Below are positions 34,031-44,400 of a stretch of 64,000 nucleotides of DNA, one piece after another. The stretch's first letter is position 1. Each line of letters opens with the position of its first letter. The notes under the pieces are model-generated. The model was not told where the DNA came from, ran no database searches, and saw only the letters and a list, made by a program, of their open reading frames with translations. Both the position numbers and the translations under genes were made by a program. The stretch covers positions 79,332,492 through 79,396,491 of the forward strand of contig JAUMIR010000005.1 of the NCBI GenBank assembly GCA_030847615.1, given 5' to 3'. Source of the DNA: Gambelia wislizenii. Its lineage: Eukaryota > Chordata > Lepidosauria > Squamata > Crotaphytidae.

Positions 34031-34771
34031 CTGGGATTCAAACAGGGAATCTTCACTGAAGCTGTACATGGAGATGCCAGGGATTGAACTTGGGGGATTT
34101 TTATGTCAAACATGTGCTTGCTCTGTGATAGATGGTTAGTGGAATCATCATTTATTCTACTTGTCCCCTGTTCCACAAGAAGCAATGGGCTTGTACCAAG
34201 GAGCTGTCTTTCCCAAGTCCTTCAAAAGCTTGGACTTTCCCAAATTCACCTGGTGCACTATTTTGTATGACCATGTAGTGCCTCATAAAAATGACAGAGA
34301 GAGCCTCACTGAGACATTGCTTAAAGAAGACACATTGCCACTGTGCCTAGGGAATGATGCCTCTGTGAACCAAACCAGAATTGACACATTTATGTAATGA
34401 TGAAAGACATTCTGGGGTTTGTAATTTGGTGAAGCCTAAGAGATCTCTGGCTGAGAATACTAAACATCCCTCCCTAAAGAGCTAAACAACTGGTATCCCT
34501 GGGCTGGCATTTACTAATGTCTTGGCCCAAGAACCACCAACATACCTCCAAGTATGTCAGGAGCTCTCCAGCAAATGTTTGTTCTGCACCCAAGATGTTT
34601 CTTTCTGGATTACTTTTCATGCTGGTACCCTTTGCCAGGCTCCTCACCCAACCTTTGTTTTGGGAGTTCTCTGTGGGTCTCTCACTATGTTTCAATGAAG
34701 ACCTTGTAAAATGAGTTCTTGCCACTTCAGCCTTAAGCTCCAGAATTTATTACGTCATTTGCATCAACTCT
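34031..34771. other. Unassigned DNA
   Basis: Frames at 34161-34397, 34474-34725 and 34517-34714 have no recognisable domain, and none has context for an exon. Confidence 0.45.
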
Positions 34772-35288
34772 GGACTTTATCAGACTAGCCTCTTAAAACA
34801 TTATTTTGCTGGCATAATTAAAGCCATTTTTATGCCAGCAAAAGAACACCTACCACCAGATTTCCTTTTGTCTCTGGGCAAAGGCTTCCCCTGGCAAAGA
34901 AGAGGAAGTGAACAGAGCTCTGTTCACTTCCTCATTCAAAATCCCACAGATTCTTGCAAGACTTCATCGTGCAGGAAAAAAAACATACAAAACGTTTTTT
35001 AAAGCACATACACTCACTTAAAAAACTTCCAAGTAACTAGGGGAGGGTCATAAAAAGTAATCATTTACCTGGATGTCATGATCTCACCCAGAAGTGTTTG
35101 CACCAGACTGGCCATTCATGCTGCATTCACGTAAGTTAAATGGTGCAAGGTTTCATACACCAGCAATGCCAGCACTAAAGCGCCATGGAGGATCAATTGA
35201 CAGCTTCAGCCATCAATAAAAAGGTATGGGTTTGGGCCAGGACAAAATGCAAAAGGGTGATGTTGTCTGATATGTGCACCTTTTATTG

Positions 35289-35743
35289 TGTTGGCTCTCT
35301 TTTATGTCCTGCAAGGCGTGCAGTGACAAAAACAAAAACTAGGCCCACTAGTATGTTGATGATATATCACCAACTATCAGCACTGTCTGAGGTGCTTGTC
35401 CTCAACATTAGCTATTACAGCAGAGTGCAGAAGCATAGAACCCTTCAGATGTATCTGGCAAAATGGCACTGACCAATCTTGAAATGATGCACAGACACAG
35501 TTATCTTCTGAAGATATATCACCAACTTACAATGTCTGAAGTAATGCAAAATACAATAGTCAACCCACTACTCTCAGCAGACGTACATAGCAACTTATCC
35601 AACCCAACACAATCCAGTCACTACAATCCACTACAACCTACACCTGCTCTGGTTCTTAGCTCATTCATATACTGTGGTGATTACTCAGGGTTGACACCAT
35701 ACAAAATATTTGACCTAGTCTTAAAGGAACATTGTTCCCAACA
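35289..35743 (-). repeat. Copia 3' LTR, with internal extra segment
   Basis: The sequence matches the 231-bp partner LTR at both ends but has about 232 extra bases (35315-35546). TGCAA occurs at both edges of the extra segment. It contains two copies of 'gatatatcaccaact' about 150 bases apart. It may be an insertion here or a deletion from the other LTR. Confidence 0.85.
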
Positions 35744-35760
35744 ATCCCCTCCAAAATAAT
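35744..35760 (-). promoter_or_regulatory. Polypurine tract of copia element
   Basis: Directly upstream of the 3' LTR, on the minus strand, lies the purine-rich TTATTTTGGAGGGGAT. This is where plus-strand DNA synthesis would start. Confidence 0.6.
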
Positions 35761-35857
35761 TTGTTACGGCTAGCTTATACATAAACATAACATAAACACT
35801 TTACATAATATACAGGCATAATTGTTTTAGGCATTTACATGATTACAGGTCATTGTT

Positions 35858-36020
35858 CACCAGTTTTATTCAACCCCAGCAAGGCAACCATTTCCCCATG
35901 CCTCTGAGCTGGAAATGCCTTTGTGAATATTTCAGCAAGGTTTTCCTCTGACATACAATACTGTAATGTCATTACTCCCTCCTGTATCATTTGCCTTTCA
36001 TTTGTTTATAACTCTTCCTT
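35858..36020 (-). pseudogene. Copia RNase H, C-terminal end
   Basis: The minus strand gives RQMIQEGVMTLQYCMSEEN followed by LAEIFTKAF, the conserved end of copia pol (family 'ADIFTK.L'), and then a stop region before the polypurine tract. The upstream part of RNase H and the reverse transcriptase are not found. Confidence 0.8.
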
Positions 36021-36030
36021 CTAGTTTTTC

Positions 36031-36824
36031 TGTTCTTTATGTACCCCTTGGGCCTTATGTAATTCTGGTCACTTGGCAAGTTACCATCATTTGCGGACCC
36101 AGACCGTACGACCCCTCAGCCCCTTTGAATGAATACTCAACACTTGGTAACATGTGTATGTATATATATTTTGGATTATATTTTGGTTACATCTTCAGAA
36201 AACATAGGTTAGATACAGGTTAGTAAATACATGTTTTTTGGCAATAAATTGGCCGCAATTTTTTGCTAGATGGTTGGCGGCAATGTATGGGCTGTGATAC
36301 CTTCTTGGGCCCACCATGTGGGTCAAGACCACCCGTCGGTCCATCCCGACTCCCTGGAGGAGAGGGCGGCTGGCCGAGCCTCTGCTCGACTCCCTCTCCT
36401 CCCCTGAAAACAAACTGTTAAATCACTAGAGGCGGGGTCTCCCTTGAACTTGAACTTAAACTTAAACTTGAACTAGTGCTTGAACTTGCACTTGACGGAG
36501 ACCCCTGACCTCACGCCCTTTCACAACCCATGACATCAGAGCCGGCCGAATAACCCGCCTCCCAGGGAGGGCCCCAGCCAATTGGGGGCGAGCAGGCCCA
36601 CCCTGATTGGCCAGCCACCCTCCCTCCGCCCCTTCCAGCCACAAAGCGGCCTGAGAAGGAGAAGGCAGCATGGCTGCTGCCATGGAGGGCCATGTGGTCC
36701 TCCGCTCCTCCCCCCCCACCTGGCGGCGCAGGGTGTGTGTGCAAAGAGGCATCCAGGGGGGGCCAGCCGGGCCGCAAAAAGCCCCGCCAGTGACCGGCAG
36801 AGCCCCCTTTGCTCATTTTTGACA
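36031..36824. other. GC-rich segment replacing the copia reverse transcriptase
   Basis: This roughly 0.8-kb block interrupts copia pol and shows no pol similarity in any frame. The part 36530-36800 is GC-rich with more than ten CpG and two CCAAT-type motifs (CCAATTGG, GATTGGCC). A hexamer-like repeat (ACTTGA/ACTTAA) covers 36437-36495. Its borders can be read as TGTTC...GACA, so a foreign LTR is one possibility; flanking pentamers do not match cleanly. Frames here (36462-36825) are GC-driven chance frames. Confidence 0.6.
36437..36495. repeat. Hexamer-like ACTTGA/ACTTAA repeat
   Basis: About nine imperfect six-base units of the type CTTGAA/CTTAAA follow each other within the GC-rich segment. 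Confidence 0.85.
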
Positions 36825-37380
36825 TTCACTGGGTCATACACAGGTACTACAGCATTCCCACTCTTGTAGCCCTCCATTGGATAGTTATGCATATCCGGTT
36901 CACAACTTACACTGTCACATGCAACGTTACTCATGTTTCCATTTGGTACCCTAAAGAATTCTTGTTCACCATTTTCTCCCATGCACAACTCAGGAATTAG
37001 AATGGTTGAACGTCTTCCTCACTACTAGCCTTGCTCTTCATTTCATCTTTGACCTTTATTTCTATTGTGGATGTATCAAGTTTGTGTTGTGAAATGCATG
37101 GCTGTTGCTGCTGTACACGATCAGGGATTTGCGTACATTATCAGGGATTTGCTGTACATTATTGGGAGTCTCCACCCCTCCATTTGTGGATATTGTCTCC
37201 TCTAGTACTGGTGGTTGCTCAAACACTTCCTGGTTTGCCTGTATTTTGTCCCATCCATGATGTGTCTCAAAGTTGGCGTTCCTCGAGTACACAACCTGTC
37301 CATTTCCTAGAGCAAACCAGTACTTATTACCCATATATCCTACAAATCTCAATCACCTCCACTTGGATTGCCCTTTTCAC
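36825..37380 (-). pseudogene. Copia integrase C-terminal and linker region
   Basis: The frame at 37352-37062 has MRFVGYMGNKYWFALGNGQV and VVYSRNANFET, the 'F.GY......Y......V..SR.V.F.E' signature found after copia integrase. It continues, after frame breaks, to GYKSGNAVVPVYDPVNVKN near 36825, where copia similarity stops abruptly at the GC-rich segment. Confidence 0.75.
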
Positions 37381-37381
37381 C

Positions 37382-37845
37382 TCAAGGTTTTTGGATTAGG
37401 ACATTGGCAAACTGTCTAAAAACTCTTAGGTACTTTAGGCTAGGCTCTCTCCCATACAACATAAAGTAAGGTGTCTGGTTAACACTAGAACTCCAGACCC
37501 TGTTAATTACATGGTTAGCACAAACCACTGCTTCACCCCACAAATTACCAGGTGCTTGTCCATCAACCAGCATGGATTGCAATAGGCCTACCTTTTGCTC
37601 AGCCAGAACATTTTCTGCTGGGCTATGTGGGTTAGTTGTTCTATGTTAAATGCCCTTCATCCTTAACCAATTTTGAAAGGTATTCCCAAGAAATTCCCCA
37701 CCTCTGTCAGAAATGAATGTTATGACTTTAAAGGGAAATTCTCTTTCAACCATAGCCACCCATTTCTTAAACTTGGTAAATGCCTGGTCTTTGGTTTTTA
37801 ACAAATACACAAACCCATATCTGGTAAAGTGGTCAACCAATACAA
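37382..37845 (-). pseudogene. Copia integrase catalytic core
   Basis: The minus frame 37840-37646 begins MVDHFTRYGFVYLLKTKDQA (first catalytic Asp in VDHF) and reaches ISDRGGEFLGN (second Asp). After a stop it continues NPHSPAENVLAEQK, whose Glu lies 35 positions past the second Asp, the D,D-35-E spacing. The next frame (37582-37382) has GNLWGEAVVCANHVINR and FMLYGREPSLKYLRVF, typical copia. All three acidic residues survive but a stop splits the core. Confidence 0.88.
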
Positions 37846-38031
37846 AGATTTATCATGCACTTCCCAAACTTGCCTTAAATGGTCCTGCAAGATCTCCATG
37901 AACTACCTGGAAGGGCTGCTTTGTTACCCTCTTGCTCTCCTTGGCTACAGGAAAAGCCTTAACTTTAACTCTCTTGCAGACAGTACAGTCCAGGAATTTT
38001 TGGCATGGTTTGACTTCACACTCTTTATACT

Positions 38032-38256
38032 TTACACTTTAGCCAACTGTGCCAATGTAGCAAAACTGGCATATCCAAGTACCCTATGCAGATAATACAC
38101 ACACTGATCATGCAAGGGAACATTGGTTATTGTCAAATTGGCTACATTTGGTTTGTCTGCTTGTGGATGCAAATAATATAGTCTGTACCTTTTAACACCC
38201 TTGGCACAGACCTTACCTCTCTTGGAAATAATGCAATGGTTTTTCTCAAATACCAC
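38032..38256 (-). pseudogene. Copia GAG-pre-integrase and zinc-binding region
   Basis: The frame gives YRLYYLHPQADKPN, then YLHRVLGYASFATLAQLAKV, which corresponds to the family's 'WH.RLGH.....L..L'. The second His has become Tyr (LGY), so the HHCC zinc site is damaged. Confidence 0.75.
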
Positions 38257-38435
38257 CTTGTACCGATCACTGGTCAGGGTAATACACTTAAGAAACAGTT
38301 CTTTAAACTTGGAGCAAACAAAACTTGTGATACTTGTTTCCCTAAGCAGGGAATAAATGCAGTTCCCATCTTCTCCACTGTCCTTGGAGCACCAATTGCC
38401 TAGTCCTCTTTGGAGACTGTTGAAGGCTTCACATC

Positions 38436-38672
38436 CTATAAAAGCTCCAAACAGTTCACCATATGGTGTGTGGCTCCAAAGTCCAGCAACGACAGTGGCT
38501 TGGCTCCAGTTTTATAAGCAGCTGCAGTGAGAAAACCACACCCTACTGCCTGAGAAGACTTGCTTGCAGGCTTCTGCTGCTGCTTTCTCTGCTCCCTCTT
38601 GTGGCCAAACCTGTACGGGCAATCTCTTCTCAAATGCCCCTCCTTTCCACACTAGTAGCACCACCTCACTAA
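38436..38672 (-). pseudogene. Copia zinc knuckle and protease
   Basis: The minus strand encodes a CCHC knuckle ending CGKEGHLRRDC with an in-frame stop between its first two Cys (about 38655). A Lys/Gln/Arg-rich stretch follows, then LLDFGATHHMVN, where the protease active site of the family is DSGAT.HM; Ser is replaced by Phe. Order and spacing match copia gag-pol. Confidence 0.85.
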
Positions 38673-38717
38673 GTTGCACATAGCCTCACCTTGCTCATGA
38701 GACGCTGTTATCACATG

Positions 38718-39329
38718 TCACTCCTTATCTGCTTTCCTGGCATGCTGCTGACCATGACTTCCAGCCTCAAAACTCCTCCACTCATTCTCTTTCAGAATGC
38801 GGGCACAGACCAGGTTCAAGGTCAGTTCAGCCTCTGGCAAACTCTGCAGACTGTGGAACACAAAGTCCCAGCTCTCATCCTGGCTACTAAGTACTATATA
38901 TGCCTTATATGCCTCAGGGAAATGCATGCATCTGTCCTGCAATTCAATGAACAGAACCCAGAGTTTGTCCAAATGGCACTTTATATCCTCACCATCTCTC
39001 AACCTGGTATTGTAAAGTCTGTGTGTTAGTATCATTTTGGACACACAAGAGTCCCTCTGGTAAACATCCTTCAAGCTCTGCCAACATTCCAATGCTGTCA
39101 TCATGTTGGTTATATAAACAATCTGGTCAGCTTCTAAACACAAGATAATTGTGGCTCTTGCTTTCTGGTCAGCAAATCTCTGCTCATTGCTCCATGGTCC
39201 TGCAGGTGGGTTGATTATATAGTGGACCAGATTCTCTCAAACAAGTAAACTTTTTACCATCACCGACCATGTGGAATAATTGGTGCCACCCAATTTAGCA
39301 AAGTTCATCATTCTAGTGACTCCAACCAT
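38718..39329 (-). pseudogene. Copia gag
   Basis: The N-terminus, counted from a Met codon at 39329-39327, contains MNFAKLGGTNYSTWSVMVKS, the 'L.G.NY..W' start of copia gag, then a stop, and PAGPWSNEQRFADQKARATI. The open frame 39143-38718 continues with ALECWQSLKDVY and LHTR-type 'LTHRLYNTRLRDGEDI' helices (UBN2-like). It ends before the zinc knuckle at a stop after KADKE. Confidence 0.85.
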
Positions 39330-39636
39330 ATCAGCAGGCTATTTAAAAAATAAGTCACTTAAAAATGAAAACAGAATTTGTCCGTGGGTTGTTTCTTCCG
39401 GTCAGGCACAAACTCAAAATAAACCAAATGTGCACTGCTAATTTCTTGCAAAAAACACATAGGAAAAACAAAATGCAAACTAAAAACACTGTTCTTCTGT
39501 GGCAGTTTCTTCCTTCAGCCTCCCAGCAGCACAAAACAGCCTCACTGGCTTTAATGCAGGAACAAAAAACTGTTTGCAAGCACTGGTTCAAACAGGGTTC
39601 AAAAATAACTGGCACAGGCAGTTACAGACTAACACA

Positions 39637-39654
39637 GCCTGAGCCCATAACCCC
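39637..39654 (-). promoter_or_regulatory. Primer-binding site matching initiator tRNA-Met
   Basis: Immediately downstream of the 5' LTR, the minus strand reads GGGGTTATGGGCTCAGGC. Animal initiator tRNA-Met has an anticodon stem-loop GCTGGGCCCATAACCC, so complementarity holds over about 14 of 16 positions. This is the half-tRNA priming mode known for copia-type elements, rather than priming by the tRNA 3' CCA end. Confidence 0.7.
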
Positions 39655-39655
39655 T

Positions 39656-39886
39656 TGTTGGCTCTCTTTCATGTCCTACAAAATACTCACATTAGTCAAC
39701 CCACTACTCTCAGCAAACTTACACAGCAACTACTCCAACCCACCACAATCCACTACAACCTACACCTGCTCTGGGTTTTAGCTGACTCATATACTGTGGT
39801 GATTTTTCAGGGTTGACAGCTGATGTTACACACCTTTCACAGCCATACAAAGTATTTTACCTAGTCTTAAAGGAACGTTCCCAACA
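39656..39886 (-). repeat. Copia 5' LTR (231 bp)
   Basis: The plus-strand ends TGTTGGCTCTCTTTCATG and GTTCCCAACA define it, and it aligns with 35289-35743 apart from that copy's extra segment. It is 5' because gag adjoins it in the minus-strand reading direction. Confidence 0.9.
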
Positions 39887-39943
39887 TCTTGTTTATGTGG
39901 CACCATTATGGCACTGTATTTAGTGTGTTTGATAAAGCCCTCT

Positions 39944-40204
39944 GTCATGTTATGGCCATTTTGCTTTCTATCCCTCAGATTTTTCAAATTGTGATTCAGT
40001 GTCTGACATTTAAAATATTAGTTGACAAGTAAAAATAAAAATTAAAATTAAAAATGAAATAAAATTAGCCAGAGGGGGACTGGCTTAGTGGGCAAGGAAG
40101 TAGTGAATGGCTTTCTATAGCAAGGCAGGTTTCCAGCTTGCCTAAAACTTCCCAGGGGCAGTGAAGTTGTTACTTTAAAAAATATTCCCTGAATCTTACC
40201 ACAC
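39944..40204. other. Unassigned DNA
   Basis: No gene or repeat can be supported apart from an A-rich run at 40026-40062. Confidence 0.45.
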
Positions 40205-41600
40205 TAGAGTTCAGGGGTCCGGGGATGAGATTGGCTATCAAGATCCATTTCAGTCTGACATCAGGCCTAGTTACAGTTTTGGTCACCTTGGTGGATGACC
40301 TATTCTGGGAACTGATTCAGATGGACATCTCAGTGGCTTTCAATACCATCTGGATCAGCTTGACGAGATGGAGCTTGAAAGTACAAGTTTACAGTGGCTC
40401 CATTCCTTCATGGATGCATGCTTTTACAGTGTGGTGCTGGGGGATTCCTATTTTACTCCATGGCCATTGGCCTGTTGGTTCCCTCAGGGCTTGTTATTTC
40501 TCCCCGTGCTGTTTATTATTAACATGAGACCTCTGAGAAAGGCTATCTGGAGTTTGGGGCTCAGTGTCACCAGAACACTGATGATTCCCAACTCTCCTAT
40601 GTCTTTTCCATCTAACCCTAAGTAAGCTGTTTCAATTCTAAACCAGTGTCTGCTGTAAGTGATGGACTGGATGATAGCAAACAAAACAACACTTAGGATT
40701 TTATCAGATCATGTAAATACAGTGTCATAAGGATGCCTAATGATCGCAAAAGGGTGTGCATACCAGATGACATTGCCCTTTTGCAATCATGTCCAGTTTA
40801 AAAACCGTCCTATTTTATTGATGGCCCAAGCCGTCAATTGATTCCATTGCATTGATGGTATTGCTGGCATTTGAATCCGCACACCATTGCACTCATGTGA
40901 ATGCAGTGTGAATGGCCGGACTGGCCAGAACACTTCCAGGTGAGATCGCGACACTTTTTTACCACCACACTTTTTATGACCCTCCCCAGTTTACTTGGAA
41001 GTTTTTAAGTGTATTTATGTGCTTAATGTAACTTTTTGTGTGTTATTTTTGGTTTTATTTTTGAATTTCCTGCACTAGGTATTCTCATGAGAATCCGCAG
41101 GATTTCAGATGAGGAAGTGAATGGAGCTCTGTTCATTCCTCATTCATTGCTAGGGGAGCCTTTTGCTGGGATGGAAGATAAGTGAGGTATGGGAAGTTCT
41201 TTTGCTGACATAAAAATGGCAGAAGTTATGCCAGCAAAAGAATGTGTTTAGGGGGGTGGTCTGATAAAGTCCTTAATCCAGATGAGATAGAGGTACTCCT
41301 CATCAGTTCAAAAGCCAGGAGGTTTGGTTGGCCTCTCATCTACTCTCTGCTTTTTACGTAGGCAGACCTTTGGCTCATAACATATTGTGGCAGAAGGATT
41401 TTTTAATGGCTGAGTCATGTTTTTATCTTTTACTATGTTTTAAACTATCATAATTTAGTGTTTTTAATACAATAGTTTAGTAGACCTTTTTACTGGATAG
41501 GTTTTAGCTGTAATTTGTTTTTAATATGATATGAACTACCTCAGATACCATAGTGGGAGAAAGACAGATATAAATGAAATAAATAAAGTAAAAAAAAACC
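40205..41600 (+). mobile_element. L2-clade LINE fragment, split by a MITE
   Basis: The reverse-transcriptase part (40225-40692) shows MDISVAFNTIWIS (family 'DLSAAFDT.DH'), a WPLACWFPQG step and MRPLRKAIWSLGLSV, then LMIPNSPMSFPSNP where 'YADDTQL' should be, so catalysis is lost. After the MITE at 40696-41272 the frame resumes with NPDEIEVLLISSKARRF (family 'LNPDKTEVL'). The 3' tail ends in 'agaaagacagatataaatga' and AAATAAATAAAG near 41590. Confidence 0.8.
40696..41272. mobile_element. MITE, GGACTTTATC family (uninterrupted)
   Basis: The 577-bp unit starts GGATTTTATCAGATCATG and ends GGTCTGATAAAGTCC, with TTA on both sides (40693-40695, 41273-41275). Removing it plus one TTA restores an L2 frame reading ANKTTL/NPDEIEV, so the boundaries are certain. 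Interior blocks 'gcaaaagggtgtgcatacca', 'tcctattttattgatgg' and 'ttatgccagcaaaagaatg' recur in the copies at 34772, 47050 and 51166. Confidence 0.95.
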
Positions 41601-42697
41601 TCACACATGGACAAACAGTGTGAGTTGGATTTCAGCTCAGCTGGTTTCAGTACATTCTACTGAGAAGAAGATAATTTCACATAATACCTATGAACCCCAC
41701 TGGGAACTCCAAATGTCTCAGATACCCTTCATTAGCTTTCCCTAAACATCATTCCAAGTACCTGGGGAGGGGGGAAAGATAAAAGTTACACTCAAAAATA
41801 ACACTTTACCCACCTATAGTTTCCACCAGAAGCCTCCTTGCTCTTATTATTCATTCATTGGGAATATATGTGTTGCATTAGGTCAGTCCTGACAAATCTC
41901 TCTGCTGCCCAACAGTCTTTAGAAAGAGCCCATAAGTATTTCCTGAATACAGAAAAGCATTTATTTCAAATGTGGGAAACAATTCTCTCTTTTGAATACT
42001 GGGAATAAAAAAATAAAATTACCAATAGTATACTGTCTTCATACAAACCTACAGTATGACCATACTTGGAATACAGTGTACAGTTCTGGTAACCATGCCT
42101 GGAAAAAGAAATTGTACCAGCACTAGAAAAAGTGCAGAGAAAGATAATAAAAATTATCAAGGGGTTGAAGCAACTGTATCTGGGTGGAGTTACAACATTT
42201 AAGGGCTGTTTGGTTGAAAGAAAAGGTGAGTGCATGGATGAAGGACATAAAATTATGAATTATATAGAAGCATATGTGAAAGTTTCTTTGTCCTTCTCTC
42301 ATAATACAGTACTAGAACCTGGGGTCATCCACTGAAGGTGAATGGGAGGAGACGGAGGACAGATAAAAGGATGCCTTTCACACACTGCATAGTTAAATTA
42401 TGGAATCTTTTACCACAAAGAGAGAGGGGAGGAAGTTTCTCAGTTATTACTCTGCCCTTCCCACAACTTTCACACAAGCCCCAAGAAATGACTCCAGACT
42501 CAGGAAGTGTGTCCTTCAAGATAAAAAAAGATCCCTCACCTTATGCATTCAAACAGTGCCTGAGAAGATTCCACCAAAAGACAGAGTGATGGCAGCCAAT
42601 GTGGATGGCTTTAAAGGCATATTAGACAGATTCATGGAGGGTAAGGCTATTGGTGGCTATTAGTTACGATTGCTACTTTCAAAAGTATGGAAGGTAT
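41601..42697. other. Unassigned DNA, possibly decayed LINE
   Basis: No supported gene. 42060-42140 ('gtacagttctggtaaccatg', 'agaaaaagtgcagagaaaga') weakly recalls the 'VQFW.P....IEKVQRR' part of CR1-like proteins, so older LINE sequence is possible. Frames 42338-42663 have no domain. Confidence 0.35.
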
Positions 42698-43180
42698 AGA
42701 ATCATAGAATTGCATAGTAGGAAGAGACCACGAGGGCCATCCAGTCCAACCCCCTGCCACGCAGGAAATCATGATCAAAGCATCCCCGACAGATGGCCAT
42801 CCAGCCTCTGTTTAAAGACCTCCAAGGAAGGAGACCCCACCATGCTCCGAGGGAGTGTGTTCCACTGCCGAACAGCTCTGACTGTCAAAAAGTTCCTCCT
42901 AATGTTGAGGTGGAATCTCTGTTCCTGGAGCTTGCATCCATTGCTCCGTGTTCCAATCTCTGGAGCAGCAGAAAACAAGGCTGCTCCATCCTCAATCTGA
43001 CACCCCTTCAAATACTTAAACAGGGCTATCATATCGCCCCTTAACCGTCTTTTTTCCAGGCTAAACATACCCAGCTCCCTAAGTCTCTCCTCCTAAGGCA
43101 TCATTTCCAGACCTTTCACCATTTTAGTCGCCCTTCTTTGCACACGCTCCAATTTGTCAATATCCTTTTCGAATTGGGCA
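42698..43180 (-). mobile_element. CR1 LINE, 3' end
   Basis: The plus strand opens 'agaatcatagaattgca' (CR1 3' end reversed) and runs to 'caatatccttttcgaattgg', where it is truncated. Minus frames 43068-42775 and the end of 43518-43093 carry [20 protein letters not shown] and [20 protein letters not shown], differing from the other young copies at few positions; one stop lies near 43096. Confidence 0.9.
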
Positions 43181-44325
43181 CCTGCCAGCCACAGAAGGTG
43201 AAAGCCGCTGTGAGACGAGCAGCAGTAGGGCAGGGAAGCATCTTCGCCCCTGCCCCCTCCCTCTGGCGCCTTCTTGTCCAGTGAAAGCAAAGGTTGTGCT
43301 TTGAAAAAGGAGAGGAAAGGGAAAGTGCCAGGTGAGGTCAAGTTTCCCAAAGGGGTGGAAATGTAGACAGATGCACAAGGTCTGGGGAACCTGTTTATCC
43401 CAGAGCGATGGGACCACCTGAGGGAAGAAGCGGGGAAACTTCGAGAGAGACTAAAAGACAAAGGAAGAATTCCTACACAAGTATATTTCAATGAGAGCTG
43501 GGAAAAGGAGAGGGACATTCAAACTGGCCAATCAACAGCCAGGGAGGACCTGGACTAAGAGGCCTTTCTGTAATAGCCATGGGAAGGCAGATAGCATGTT
43601 CCTTAGATACTGAGAAGTTAGTGAAGGTGTTTGCTGCTCAAAAAGCAAGAAAAGTTAAGATTTAAGGGAGGTTTTTTTTATTCAAAGAAGCCAGAAAAGA
43701 AAAGTTGTTTTTATAAATGTTGTAATTTTAAATTATTTGATACAAATGTTATGTAAACTGGTTAAAATAATTAAAAAAAATAATTCAGGCTATACTTTGT
43801 ATTTCAAAATTTGCAACATAAGATTGTAAAAGTAAGAAAGGATAAAATGCATTAAATATACTCAATTGGACTCAGCTCTTTCTTTTCCTGACTTCAAATT
43901 CTGCATGCTGAAACTAGTATTTTGTAATTTTGATTTAGTGTGAATGGGCTAGTCTTTTTGAGATTTATTTTAATTATCTACTTTAAATGTTAGGAGATTG
44001 TTGCATTAGAGTGTTTTGTAATATGCTTGTATTCTATTTGGCTGAGGAAATCTATACCAATATTATATTAGTGCTTATAATATAGTTTTTAAAACTAAAT
44101 TATTGGTAACAAATTATGTAATAATCTGAATATCCTGTACTGTGAATAGGTTAGGTTACATTGACCTGAGATAAACATATCCTCCCCCCCAAATAAATTG
44201 TTGCAGGGGCCCCCAAAATTCCTTAAACCGGCCCTGGGTCCTGTCCCTTGAATACCAGGAGCTTCTTCCTATAGCTTACAGGAAGCAGAAATTTCACAAA
44301 GTTCAGACCAAAGTAGCTGCCAAGA
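43181..44325. other. Unassigned, GC-rich then AT-rich DNA
   Basis: The part to about 43560 is relatively GC-rich with plus and minus chance frames; the rest is strongly AT-rich. A 'gcaggggcccccaaaattcc' block at 44203-44222 may be a transposon border. No gene is supported. Confidence 0.4.
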
Positions 44326-44360
44326 AAGAAGAAAGGAAGGAACGAAGAAAGAAAGAAAAA

Positions 44361-44400
<40 letters not shown>

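Larger units (their letters stand above)
35289..39886 (-). mobile_element. Ty1/copia LTR retrotransposon (defective)
   Basis: The element reads on the minus strand. LTRs with TGTTGG...CCCAACA borders lie at 35289-35743 and 39656-39886, and flanking pentamers TATTG and TCTTG agree at four of five positions. Inside, in coding order, are gag with a zinc knuckle, protease, integrase, linker and the end of RNase H. The order integrase before RNase H is diagnostic for Ty1/copia. Most of the reverse transcriptase is missing and an unrelated GC-rich segment occupies its place. Stops and frameshifts break every domain. Copia elements are sparse in vertebrates. Confidence 0.92.
34772..39940. mobile_element. 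MITE, GGACTTTATC family, carrying a copia retrotransposon
   Basis: The outer ends are GGACTTTATCAGAC at 34772 and GATAAAGCCC at 39931-39940, with TCT on both sides (34769-34771, 39941-39943). Removing the copia element and one target copy leaves about 566 bp, close to the 577 bp of the uninterrupted copy at 40696-41272 and in opposite orientation to it. Shared interior blocks include 'gctggcataatt', 'gagctctgttcacttcctca' and 'gtgcacctttt'. Confidence 0.9.

Noticed and set aside
36462..36988. GC-rich frames and possible CpG-island promoter of a host gene
   Set aside because: The segment is embedded in a copia element, no exon follows, and the frames are Pro/Gly/Arg-rich on both strands as expected from base composition.
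38463..39029. Plus-strand frames across the copia gag and protease region
   Set aside because: They are antisense shadows; the minus strand shows gag, zinc knuckle and protease motifs.
43093..43518. 141-aa minus-strand frame starting with a hydrophobic Ser/Leu-rich segment
   Set aside because: Its last third is CR1, the remainder has no domain, and the start lies in unrelated GC-rich DNA, so it is a chance fusion.
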